Below, one piece after another: positions 1 through 6,533 of a stretch of 25,772 nucleotides of DNA. Location: positions 1 to 25,772 of the forward strand of contig JBAUHN010000129.1 in assembly GCA_049680295.1 (NCBI GenBank). The letters run 5' to 3'. The notes beneath the pieces were generated by a model. That model did not search any database. It saw nothing but the letters and a program-made list of their open reading frames with translations, and was not told the origin of the DNA. How positions within the stretch are numbered: the first letter of the stretch is position 1; every line of letters begins with the position of its first letter. The DNA is from JBAUHN01 sp049680295 (GTDB lineage: Bacteria > Pseudomonadota > Alphaproteobacteria > Rhodobacterales > Rhodobacteraceae). A program made the translations under genes and the position numbers.

Positions 1-2
1 GG

Positions 3-773
3 GTGGTGGTGCGCCGCGATGGAGAATTGCGGGTGCTGAAGGACGATGACGCGCTGTTACGCAGACCGGGCGATCAGCTGCGCACGGAAACGTTTAACGA
101 TGGCTCCACCCGTACTTTTGTAACCCAGGGCGACGGCGCGCAAATCGTGACGATCCGGGGAAGTGACGGGTCGGTTCTGAGCCGGACACTGATCTCGACC
201 GACGGGGAAGCGACCGTGTTGTTTGACGACACTGTCGAGGCCGAACGCGTCGTGGTCAGCGCATTGCCCCAAGTTCCCGAAACGACGCTGCAAGCTCTGG
301 ATCAGGATGAAATCGCCCTGCGGGCGGCACTGGAAGCGCAGTTAAACCCGGCTCTGAACCGGCGCTATTCATTGCGCCAGGTGCGGAATTTTCAACAGGT
401 ACGGGCCTTGGTGCCGCAGGTTGAACTGGATGCGGTGCAGTTCAAGACCGGATCATCGGCAATTCTGCCGGAACAGGCCAGCGCGCTGGCCAAAATCGGC
501 CTGGCGCTGCGCAATCTGATTGCGGATGACCCGCGCACGGTCATTCTGGTCGAAGGGCACACGGATGCGGTGGGCAGCGAGACCTATAACCTGGCCTTGT
601 CAGATCGGCGTGCAGAAACCGTGGCGCTGGCGCTGACTGAGTATTTTTCGGTGCCGCCGCAAAACATGATCACGCAAGGCTATGGCGAATCTGCGCTGAA
701 AATTCAGACAGAAGCGGATGAACCTGCAAATCGGCGCGCCGTTGTGCGGGACATCACCGCATTGCTGCGCTGA
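3..773 (+). CDS. OmpA-family outer membrane/peptidoglycan-binding protein, C-terminal part (5' end outside the window)
   Basis: The frame is already open at the window edge, so only the last 256 or so residues are visible. The final ~115 residues form an OmpA C-terminal domain, which in this family holds diaminopimelate of peptidoglycan non-covalently. It shows the expected opening (VQFKTGSSAILPEQ, about 146-159), the EGHTDAVGS motif with Asp188, and the LSDRRAETV helix with Arg203, the two ligand-contacting positions of the family. The preceding ~90 residues (GDGAQIVTIRGSDGSVLSR) look like beta-rich repeats of a longer periplasmic or outer-membrane protein. Role inferred: tethering the outer membrane to the wall. 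A bidirectional terminator follows directly. The family call is secure; the full length and N-terminal architecture cannot be known from here. Confidence 0.9.
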   Translation: MVVRRDGELRVLKDDDALLRRPGDQLRTETFNDGSTRTFVTQGDGAQIVTIRGSDGSVLSRTLISTDGEATVLFDDTVEAERVVVSALPQVPETTLQALDQDEIALRAALEAQLNPALNRRYSLRQVRNFQQVRALVPQVELDAVQFKTGSSAILPEQASALAKIGLALRNLIADDPRTVILVEGHTDAVGSETYNLALSDRRAETVALALTEYFSVPPQNMITQGYGESALKIQTEADEPANRRAVVRDITALLR

Positions 774-790
774 CGCTTCGACGATGACAT

Positions 791-826
791 AAAAAAACGC
801 CGTCGCGAAATGCGGCGGCGTTTTTG
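791..826. terminator. Bidirectional Rho-independent terminator between the OmpA-family gene and infC
   Basis: A 10-bp stem pairs 797-806 with 812-821 (one G-T pair) around the 5-nt loop GAAAT. It is flanked by an A-run on the left (791-797) and a T-run on the right (821-825). The A/T tracts on both sides allow it to end transcription of both convergent genes. Confidence 0.85.
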
Positions 827-853
827 CCAAGACATTGATTCGAAGCTAGAAAA

Positions 854-1399
854 CTACTTGGGCATCGGACCGATCAGCATGACCATCTGACGGCCTTCCA
901 TCTTGGGGAAGTTTTCGACCTTGCCGGCCTCTTTGGTGTCTTCGGCGACACGCTCCAACAATTCCCGGCCCAGGTTCTGGTGCGCCATTTCCCGGCCCCG
1001 AAAGCGCAGGGTGATTTTCACCTTGTCGCCGTTTTCGAGAAATTTGAAGACGTTGCGCATTTTCACATCATAATCATTGGTGTCCGTATTCGGGCGGAAC
1101 TTGACCTCTTTGATCTCAATGATTTTTTGCTTTTTGCGGGCTTCCGCTTCGCGCTTTTGCGTCTCGTATTTGAACTTGCCAAAGTCCATGATCTTGCACA
1201 CAGGCGGATTGGCGTTTGGCGATATTTCGACCAGATCAAGCCCGGCCTCATCAGCCATTTCCATTGCGCGGGCAGGGGTCACAACACCTGCATTTTCACC
1301 GTCGGCGCCAATCAGGCGAATTTCAACCGACCGGATTTTGTCATTAACGCGCGGGCCTGTGTCTCTTTGTGGCGGCGCGTTGTGGGGTCTGCGAGCGAT
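854..1399 (-). CDS. infC: Translation initiation factor IF-3, with a likely ATC start codon
   Basis: IF-3 binds the 30S subunit, keeps it free of 50S and proofreads the start codon. The protein has the IF3 N-domain (RVNDKIRSVEIRLIG, about residues 17-31, and VEISPNANPPVCKIMDFGKF) and the C-domain (EIKEVKFRPNTDTNDYD, then KITLRFRGREMAH). Family homology begins at IARRPHNAPPQRD, and there is no ATG, GTG or TTG close to that point. The first Ile codon is ATC at 1399-1397, preceded by AAAGGA (1413-1408) with 8 nt between: a textbook ribosome-binding distance. This start gives 181 residues, normal for the family. The open frame extends upstream to 1474, but those 25 residues (SQSRVYLGTSEIDNN) do not look like IF-3. 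Rare AUU/AUC-type starts in infC are known from enterobacteria, where IF-3 represses its own translation through them. Here the start choice is inferred. Confidence 0.93.
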   Translation of the reverse strand: MARRPHNAPPQRDTGPRVNDKIRSVEIRLIGADGENAGVVTPARAMEMADEAGLDLVEISPNANPPVCKIMDFGKFKYETQKREAEARKKQKIIEIKEVKFRPNTDTNDYDVKMRNVFKFLENGDKVKITLRFRGREMAHQNLGRELLERVAEDTKEAGKVENFPKMEGRQMVMLIGPMPK

Positions 1400-1407
1400 A
1401 GCTGTAG

Positions 1408-1413
1408 TCCTTT
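1408..1413 (-). promoter_or_regulatory. Shine-Dalgarno site that sets the infC ATC start
   Basis: AAAGGA on the minus strand lies 8 nt before the ATC codon at 1399-1397. No standard start codon lies at a comparable distance in this frame, so this site is the main evidence for a non-canonical start. Confidence 0.65.
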
Positions 1414-1602
1414 GATTGTTGTCTATTTCTGAAGTGCCAAGGTAAACGCGGCTCTGGCTCACTTCAAGCCGCAAAATGGGCTGACTTGCGCCAATTTCAG
1501 CAATTTTCCCCGTTGAAGCTTTTCTTTTCCATGCCCATCTGAAACGACACGGAAATAACGTGGTCCTATGGGGGCCCTGACTGATCTGAGGGGATCAATA
1601 TC

Positions 1603-2376
1603 ATGAGAAATCTAATCTGGGTGATCATTGCGGCTTTGGTCGTGGGAATTGGTTATTTGCTGTTTAGTGGCAAAACGCCGCAAGAGGCGGCACAGGACGC
1701 ATCTGATGCAGTCAATGCGCCAGAAGCGCTGGAATCGGCCTCGGAAGCGGTGGGTGACGCGGTTGATGCGACCACCGATGCAGTCAGCGATACGGCTGAT
1801 GCGGTAGCTGATACGGCCGAGACAGCTGCGGAAGCCGTATCAGACGCAGCATCAGACACTGTGGATGCCGCAAGCGATGTTGTCGATGATGCTGCCGATG
1901 CGGCGGCTGACACGGCCAATGCAGCGGCGGACGCTGCCACGGATGCGGCGGAAGGCGTTGCCGATACGGCCAACGACGCGGTTGATGCGGCATCAGATGC
2001 GGTTGATACGGCAACAGAATCTGCGTCGGACACAGTTGACGCAGTCACGGAAACGGCAAATGATGCAGCCGATGCGGTTGCAGACACGGCCAGTGAGGCT
2101 GCCGATGCGGTGACAGACGCGACCACAGACACCGCAACAGATGCAGCTTCAGACACTGCCACAGCGGCGGACGCGGCCACTGCCACTGCCACCGACGCGG
2201 GCGAAGCCTTGACAGTTGACGGGTTTGATCTGGGCCGGGTGACCGAAATGGTTGAAGCATCCGATCTGGGTGCCACGCAAAAGCAACTTTTGACTGCAGC
2301 GCTTGAGCAGGCGCAAAACAGCCCTGAATTGCTGCAGGCGGCCTTGGATCAAGTTAAATCTGCCTTGGGTCTGTAA
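1603..2376 (+). CDS. Membrane-anchored Ala/Asp-rich repeat protein of unknown function
   Basis: The 257-residue protein opens with a short basic end and one hydrophobic segment (residues 4-21), either an uncleaved anchor or a signal anchor. Residues ~25-204 are almost only A, D, T, S, V and E, with acidic residues every 3-4 positions (ADTAD, DAASD, DAVDA units). This would form a long acidic amphipathic helix or remain disordered, as in LEA-like and apolipoprotein-like repeats. The last 53 residues (from VDGFDLGRV) are of normal composition and read as a small helical domain. The start is ATG at 1603 behind GAGGGG. I do not recognise the family and assign no function. An envelope or stress role is only a guess from the anchor and composition. 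A terminator follows. The repeat keeps another frame open on the opposite strand (1653-2276), which I regard as an artefact. Confidence 0.75.
   Translation: MRNLIWVIIAALVVGIGYLLFSGKTPQEAAQDASDAVNAPEALESASEAVGDAVDATTDAVSDTADAVADTAETAAEAVSDAASDTVDAASDVVDDAADAAADTANAAADAATDAAEGVADTANDAVDAASDAVDTATESASDTVDAVTETANDAADAVADTASEAADAVTDATTDTATDAASDTATAADAATATATDAGEALTVDGFDLGRVTEMVEASDLGATQKQLLTAALEQAQNSPELLQAALDQVKSALGL
1653..2206. repeat. Degenerate low-complexity coding repeat (GCN/GAY-rich)
   Basis: About 540 bp of imperfect tandem units encoding D-A-A/V-D/S-T-A type words; GATGCGG and GACACGGC-like words recur at multiples of 3 bp. The units are not identical, so this is an old, codon-diversified repeat rather than a recent expansion. 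Confidence 0.6.
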
Positions 2377-2410
2377 GTCAGCGATATTGGGTGTGACCCG
2401 ATTAAAGACA

Positions 2411-2447
2411 AAAGCCGCGTCCTGACATCAGGGCGCGGCTTTTCTTT
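2411..2447. terminator. Bidirectional Rho-independent terminator
   Basis: A 14-bp stem pairs 2411-2424 with 2429-2442 (one G-T pair) around the loop ACAT. It ends in TTTT on the plus side and is flanked by AAA on the other. It sits between the convergent repeat-protein gene and fpr. Confidence 0.85.
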
Positions 2448-2486
2448 GTTGTCAGCTGTCAGGTCAAAACCTGACAGGTATTAGTG

Positions 2487-3323
2487 TCAGCCGACAAAGG
2501 CTTTTTCAACGACATAGTGTTTGGGGTCGCTGTTGGCGCCTTCCTCAAGACCGAAATCTTCCATTATCGCCTTGATATCGACGTTAAAGCCAAGTGAGCC
2601 ACAGACCATGGCGCGATCCGTTTCAGGTGATATTCCGTCGATACCGAGATCGGAAAACACTGTGCCATCTTGAAGCAATGTGGTGATCCGGCCCATCTTT
2701 GGGCTGTGTTCGCGGGTAGTGGTTGGGTAGTATCTGACTTTGCCATCCACCAATTCGCCAATCAGCGGGTCGTCATTTAAGCCGTCGACCAGCAGACGGC
2801 CATATTCCAGTTCCGCCACGTCGCGGCAGGTATGGGTGACGATGATCTCGTCGAATTTTTCGTAGGTTTCAGGCTCGCGCAGCAGTGATGCAAAAGGCGC
2901 AAACCCGGTGCCAGTGGCAAAAAGCCACAAGCGTTTTCCAGGCAGCAACGCATCATGCACCAATGTGCCTACCGGTTTGGGCCGCAAGATGATCTGATCA
3001 CCGGGCTGAATATGCTGCAATTTGGAGGTGAGCGGGCCGTCCTGCACTTTGATCGAGTAGAACTCAAGCTCATCATCCCAGGCCGGTGAGGCGATGGAAT
3101 AGGCGCGCAGCAGTGGTTTTTGCTTGCCTGTTGTCGGGTCCGGATCGCCCATCAACCCGATCATCACAAATTCGCCGGACCGAAACCGCAGTGACGCCGG
3201 GCGCGAGACGCGGAAGGAAAACAGATGATCTGTCCAATGTTTGACAGACGTCACTGTCTGGGCATCAGGCAGGGTTGGGATTTTGGTGGCTGTGGTCTGG
3301 TTCACGGGTTTTGCTTGGCTCAT
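2487..3323 (-). CDS. fpr: Ferredoxin--NADP(+) reductase
   Basis: This FAD enzyme exchanges electrons between NADPH and ferredoxin or flavodoxin in the cytosol. At 278 residues it has the usual size for the bacterial class. Visible motifs are the FAD-binding RAYS (73-76, in LLRAYSIAS), the pyrophosphate-binding GTGFAPF (138-144), CGS (241-243) and the C-terminal YVVEKAFVG that typifies the Azotobacter/Rhodobacter subclass. The gene lies 74 bp downstream of DUF934 at the end of the cys cluster, on the same strand. It may therefore be cotranscribed, or at least serve the ferredoxin-dependent sulfite reductase CysI; this link is inference. No ferredoxin gene is present in the window. The ATG at 3323 has only a weak upstream ribosome site. 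Confidence 0.93.
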   Translation of the reverse strand: MSQAKPVNQTTATKIPTLPDAQTVTSVKHWTDHLFSFRVSRPASLRFRSGEFVMIGLMGDPDPTTGKQKPLLRAYSIASPAWDDELEFYSIKVQDGPLTSKLQHIQPGDQIILRPKPVGTLVHDALLPGKRLWLFATGTGFAPFASLLREPETYEKFDEIIVTHTCRDVAELEYGRLLVDGLNDDPLIGELVDGKVRYYPTTTREHSPKMGRITTLLQDGTVFSDLGIDGISPETDRAMVCGSLGFNVDIKAIMEDFGLEEGANSDPKHYVVEKAFVG

Positions 3324-3397
3324 ATTTGTTTCATCGCCGGTGGTGTGCCCCAGCGTGTCCCTTCTAAAGTGCGGAATGTCATTGTGAAAGAGGTCAA

Positions 3398-3805
3398 TCA
3401 GCCGCGCAGGCGGGCCTGATAGTCATGGTCTTGCCAGTTTGCGCGAAATTGCCATTGATCTTGCGGTTGACGCTGCGCCAAAGCGTCTGAAATTTCGACC
3501 TCGTCAAAGCCTGCCCGGCGGGCCATGGCATATTGATCGGCCAGAACGTGGCCCTTGGCCCGCAACCGACCGGTGTAACCGCGCAGACGCAACTGACGTG
3601 CAATGGTAAAGCCGCGCCCGTCGGCGGAACTGGGAAAATCAACGCGGATCAGCGCCAGCGCGCCACACAGCGGGATATCGCCGGGCACGGCGTCTGAGGG
3701 CACATCCAGCGCGGATGTATCATTGGCGACCTTGCCCCCCAGGGGGGTAAAGCTTGTGGATAGGTCTGCCGGGGCAAAGCCCGTGTCGGTGATTAAAATG
3801 CTCAT
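3398..3805 (-). CDS. DUF934 family protein of the sulfate-assimilation operon
   Basis: This 135-residue protein begins MSILITDTGFAP and contains IRVDFPSSADGRGFTIARQLRLRGY. That segment matches the DUF934 pattern, in which an I-x-x-x-F-x-x-x-x-DGR-x-F-S/T-x-A-x-x-LR stretch is the hallmark. The family is found beside cysI/cysH in proteobacteria; its biochemical role is unsettled, with a sulfite-reductase accessory function often suggested. The start is ATG at 3805, not the longer frame to 3856: AGGAG lies at 3817-3813, and the ATG overlaps the cysH stop as ATGA, implying translational coupling. Membership is solid; the function is unknown. Confidence 0.85.
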   Translation of the reverse strand: MSILITDTGFAPADLSTSFTPLGGKVANDTSALDVPSDAVPGDIPLCGALALIRVDFPSSADGRGFTIARQLRLRGYTGRLRAKGHVLADQYAMARRAGFDEVEISDALAQRQPQDQWQFRANWQDHDYQARLRG

Positions 3806-4581
3806 GTATTTGCTCCTGTGCGGATCATTTTTCCGTTTTCGAAATGAATGCCGCATTCATCCTTGTCGGTTGCGCGCCAGCGCCCCGCACGGGGCGCTTC
3901 GCCCTTTGCTACCGGTGAGGTGCAGGGTGCGCAGCCTATGGAAGGATACCCCTTTGCGACCAAAGGATGGCGCGGCAGGCGGTTTTCGGCGATGTATTCT
4001 GCCACATCTGCGGGCGTCCAATGGGCCAGCGGGTTGACCTTGATACGACCTGTTACGGCGTCGTATTCGAAAAACTCAAGGGCGGCGCGGGTGCCGGACT
4101 GGAACCGTTTGCGTCCGGTAATCCAACCGTCATAGCCTTGCAGCGCCGCCGTCAGCGGCGCGGTTTTGCGCAAATGACAGCAGGCATTCGCATCCGTGTC
4201 ACGCAAGGTGCCATCCGGATCGCCCGCGGCGATATTCCGGGCGCGGACAATCGAGATGTTGCGCAGCCCCAGCCGTTCCGAGACTTCGTGCTGGTAGACC
4301 AGTGTTTCGGTAAACAGCAGTTCGGTGTCGATGAAGATCACCGGCAGGTCGCGGTTGATGACTGAGACCATATGCAGCAGCGCCACCGATTCCGCGCCGA
4401 AGCTGGACACCAGGGCCAGGTTGTCTATGTCTGCCAGTGCCGCGCGCAGCACGTCAGCCGCGCTATGGTGGCGTAATCCGGCGTTCAGGGCAGCCACATG
4501 GGAGTTGCGCGCATCTATGCTGTCGGACCCTCCGGGGGGAGTATTTTCCGAAGGGTGAAGTTGAGGGGGATCAAGCAGCAT
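3802..4581 (-). CDS. cysH: Adenylyl-sulfate / phosphoadenylyl-sulfate reductase (iron-sulfur type)
   Basis: The enzyme reduces activated sulfate (APS or PAPS) to sulfite with thioredoxin. At 259 residues it shows the fold's SSFGAESVALLHM loop, the sulfonucleotide-binding GRKRFQSGTR, and the C-terminal ECGIHF with catalytic Cys243. It also has Cys134-Cys135 and Cys217-x-x-Cys220 (GCAPC), the four ligands of a 4Fe-4S cluster. That cluster marks the APS-reducing branch rather than the cluster-free E. coli-type PAPS reductase, so APS is the more likely substrate. I place the start at ATG 4581 (MLLDPPQLHPSENT), which overlaps the end of cysI by 11 bp. The frame stays open to 4665, but only as the shadow of cysI. 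Confidence 0.93.
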   Translation of the reverse strand: MLLDPPQLHPSENTPPGGSDSIDARNSHVAALNAGLRHHSAADVLRAALADIDNLALVSSFGAESVALLHMVSVINRDLPVIFIDTELLFTETLVYQHEVSERLGLRNISIVRARNIAAGDPDGTLRDTDANACCHLRKTAPLTAALQGYDGWITGRKRFQSGTRAALEFFEYDAVTGRIKVNPLAHWTPADVAEYIAENRLPRHPLVAKGYPSIGCAPCTSPVAKGEAPRAGRWRATDKDECGIHFENGKMIRTGANT

Positions 4582-6235
4582 CGGCGCGGGCCTGTGGATA
4601 GAGCGCTGCTTTGAAGGGGGAAAGCCCAAGGCGGCGGTAAGTTTGCAAAAAGGTCTCACCGGCATCCTGGCGCAGGTTTAGATAGGCCAGAACAATGCGT
4701 TCAACCGCCGGCACGATGTCATCCGCGGAAAAGCCGGGGCCTGCACGTTCGCCGATATGGGCGTCTTGGGTGCCGTCGCCGCCCAGCGTGATCTGGTAGT
4801 TTTCGACGCCGGCCCGGTCGAGGCCCAGAATGCCGATGTGGCCAACATGGTGGTGGCCGCAGGCATTGATGCAGCCCGAGATTTTGATCTTGAGCGGGCC
4901 GATATCATGTTCCAGCTTGAGCGCATCGAAATGGGTGGCGATGTCCTGAGCGATGGGGATCGAGCGGGCGGTGGCCAGCGCGCAGTAGTCCATGCCGGGG
5001 CAGGCGATAATATCGCTGATCAGGCCGATATTGGCGGTGGCCAGTTGCGCCTCTTTCAGGGCGGCATGCACGGCGGGCAGGTCGTTGCGGTGCACATGCG
5101 GCAGGATCACGTTTTGCTCATGGCTGATGCGTAGCTCATCATGGCCGTATTGCCGGGCCAGATCGGCCATCAGACGCATTTGCGCGGAAGACGCATCCCC
5201 TGGAGTGGCGCCATGCGCCTTGAGGCTGATTGAGACGATGGCATAGCCCGGTGCGCGGTGGTCAGACAGGTTTGTGTCGGCCCAGCTGCGGAAGACCGGA
5301 TCGTTGGTATAGGCCGCTTCAAACGCAGGCAGCGGCAGGCTTTTGAAGCGGGGTGCGGCAAAGTCCGCCTCGATCGCGGCCAATTGTTGCTGGTCGGTGC
5401 CAGAAAACTGCGGGCGGATCAGGGCATATCGTTCCTCGACGCGGGCGCGAATGTCCTCAAGCCCATGTTCATGAACGGTAATCTTGATCCGTGCTTTGTA
5501 TTTGTTGTCGCGGCGGCCCAGCAGGTTGTAGACCGACACAATCGCCTCAAGATAGGGCAACAGGTCTTCGCGCGGCAGGAAATCTTTCAGGATCTTGCCG
5601 ATCATCGGGGTACGGCCCAGGCCGCCGCCGACGATGACTTCAAAGCCTGCCTGACCATCACGGGTGACCATACGCAGGCCGATGTCATGCGCTTTGGTCA
5701 CAGCGCGGTCGTTGGGTGATCCGGTCACGGCAACCTTGAATTTGCGCGGCAGGAACTGGAATTCAGGGTGATCGGTGGACCATTGGCGGATCAGTTCGGC
5801 AACGGGGCGCGGATCGGCAATTTCATCTGCTGCGGCCCCAGCAAAGTGGTCGGCTGTGACGTTGCGAATGGTGTTGCCGGAGGTCTGGATCGCGTGCATT
5901 TGCACCTGTGCCAGTGCGTCAAGCATATCTGGCACGTCGTGCAATTCAGGCCAGTTGTACTGGATGTTTTGGCGGGTGGTGAAATGGCCGTAGCCTTTGT
6001 CCCATTTGTCGGCGATATCGGCCAGCGCGTGCATTTGCCGGCTGTTGAGCGTGCCATAGGGCACGGCAACGCGCAGCATATAGGCGTGCAATTGCAGATA
6101 AAGCCCATTCATCAAACGCAGCGGTTTGAATTCGTCCTCGGTCAGCGATCCGTCAAGGCGGCGCGCCACCTGAGACCGGAATTGCGCGTTGCGCTCCGCG
6201 ACAAATGCGGCGTCGAAGTCAGTGTAATTATACAT
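4571..6235 (-). CDS. cysI: Assimilatory sulfite reductase (ferredoxin-type, siroheme/4Fe-4S)
   Basis: Six-electron reduction of sulfite to sulfide in the cytosol. The 554-residue protein has two nitrite/sulfite-reductase half-repeats (first at about 60-330, second from about 350). The cluster and siroheme ligands are Cys412 and Cys418 (CPGMDYC) with Cys455 and Cys459 (GCINACGHHH). No flavoprotein CysJ is encoded nearby, and the sequence is of the NirA/SIR ferredoxin-linked type, which fits the neighbouring fpr. The start ATG at 6235 (MYNYTDFDAAFV) overlaps the end of DUF2849 by 8 bp. The frame reading upstream to 6385 gives MPASKRRRLSAPTW, which does not look like the family. A nitrite reductase assignment is possible from homology alone, but the cysG/cysH context makes sulfite the expected substrate. 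Confidence 0.92.
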   Translation of the reverse strand: MYNYTDFDAAFVAERNAQFRSQVARRLDGSLTEDEFKPLRLMNGLYLQLHAYMLRVAVPYGTLNSRQMHALADIADKWDKGYGHFTTRQNIQYNWPELHDVPDMLDALAQVQMHAIQTSGNTIRNVTADHFAGAAADEIADPRPVAELIRQWSTDHPEFQFLPRKFKVAVTGSPNDRAVTKAHDIGLRMVTRDGQAGFEVIVGGGLGRTPMIGKILKDFLPREDLLPYLEAIVSVYNLLGRRDNKYKARIKITVHEHGLEDIRARVEERYALIRPQFSGTDQQQLAAIEADFAAPRFKSLPLPAFEAAYTNDPVFRSWADTNLSDHRAPGYAIVSISLKAHGATPGDASSAQMRLMADLARQYGHDELRISHEQNVILPHVHRNDLPAVHAALKEAQLATANIGLISDIIACPGMDYCALATARSIPIAQDIATHFDALKLEHDIGPLKIKISGCINACGHHHVGHIGILGLDRAGVENYQITLGGDGTQDAHIGERAGPGFSADDIVPAVERIVLAYLNLRQDAGETFLQTYRRLGLSPFKAALYPQARADAA

Positions 6236-6533
6236 GTTTTGGTGCCTCTTGCTTGCCATGGGCATAGTTGGATGGGCCTGTGGCGCGGAAATCTTCGCGG
6301 AAATGCACCGGGTGCGGGCCGTCTGACTTGACCTCGACATCGGCCAGGTAGGCGCCGACAATCTGCGCCGTTTGCTGGCTGGCATCTATCAGACGCAGGT
6401 CGGCATCGGCTTCGTCGGTCAGGACTTCGGCCTGTTGCAGCTGCCGTGTCCAGCCGGTGGCGGTTTGGTAGATCACATCGCCTTCGATCAGGGCATTCGC
6501 GGTGACGACTTTGGGGGTGAATATCTTTGGCAT
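6228..6533 (-). CDS. DUF2849 family protein of the cys operon
   Basis: A 101-residue cytosolic-looking protein with no signal peptide or membrane segment. It opens MPKIFTPKVVTANALIEGDVIYQ and contains WTRQLQQAEVLTDEADAD, recognisable as the alphaproteobacterial DUF2849 family that sits between cysG and cysI. Its biochemical role is not known. The start is ATG 6533, with AGGAGG 7 nt upstream and the cysG stop overlapping as TGATG; a GTG directly before it is the alternative. Its 3' end overlaps cysI by 8 bp. The tight sandwich between siroheme synthase and the siroheme enzyme suggests a role in siroheme delivery or in sulfite-reductase maturation or regulation; that is inference. Confidence 0.85.
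   Translation of the reverse strand: MPKIFTPKVVTANALIEGDVIYQTATGWTRQLQQAEVLTDEADADLRLIDASQQTAQIVGAYLADVEVKSDGPHPVHFREDFRATGPSNYAHGKQEAPKHV

Noticed and set aside
1653..2276. 207-residue frame opposite the Ala/Asp repeat gene
   Set aside because: Open only because the repeat is rich in GCN/GAY codons; no ribosome site, no start context and an Ala/Ser/Val-only product.
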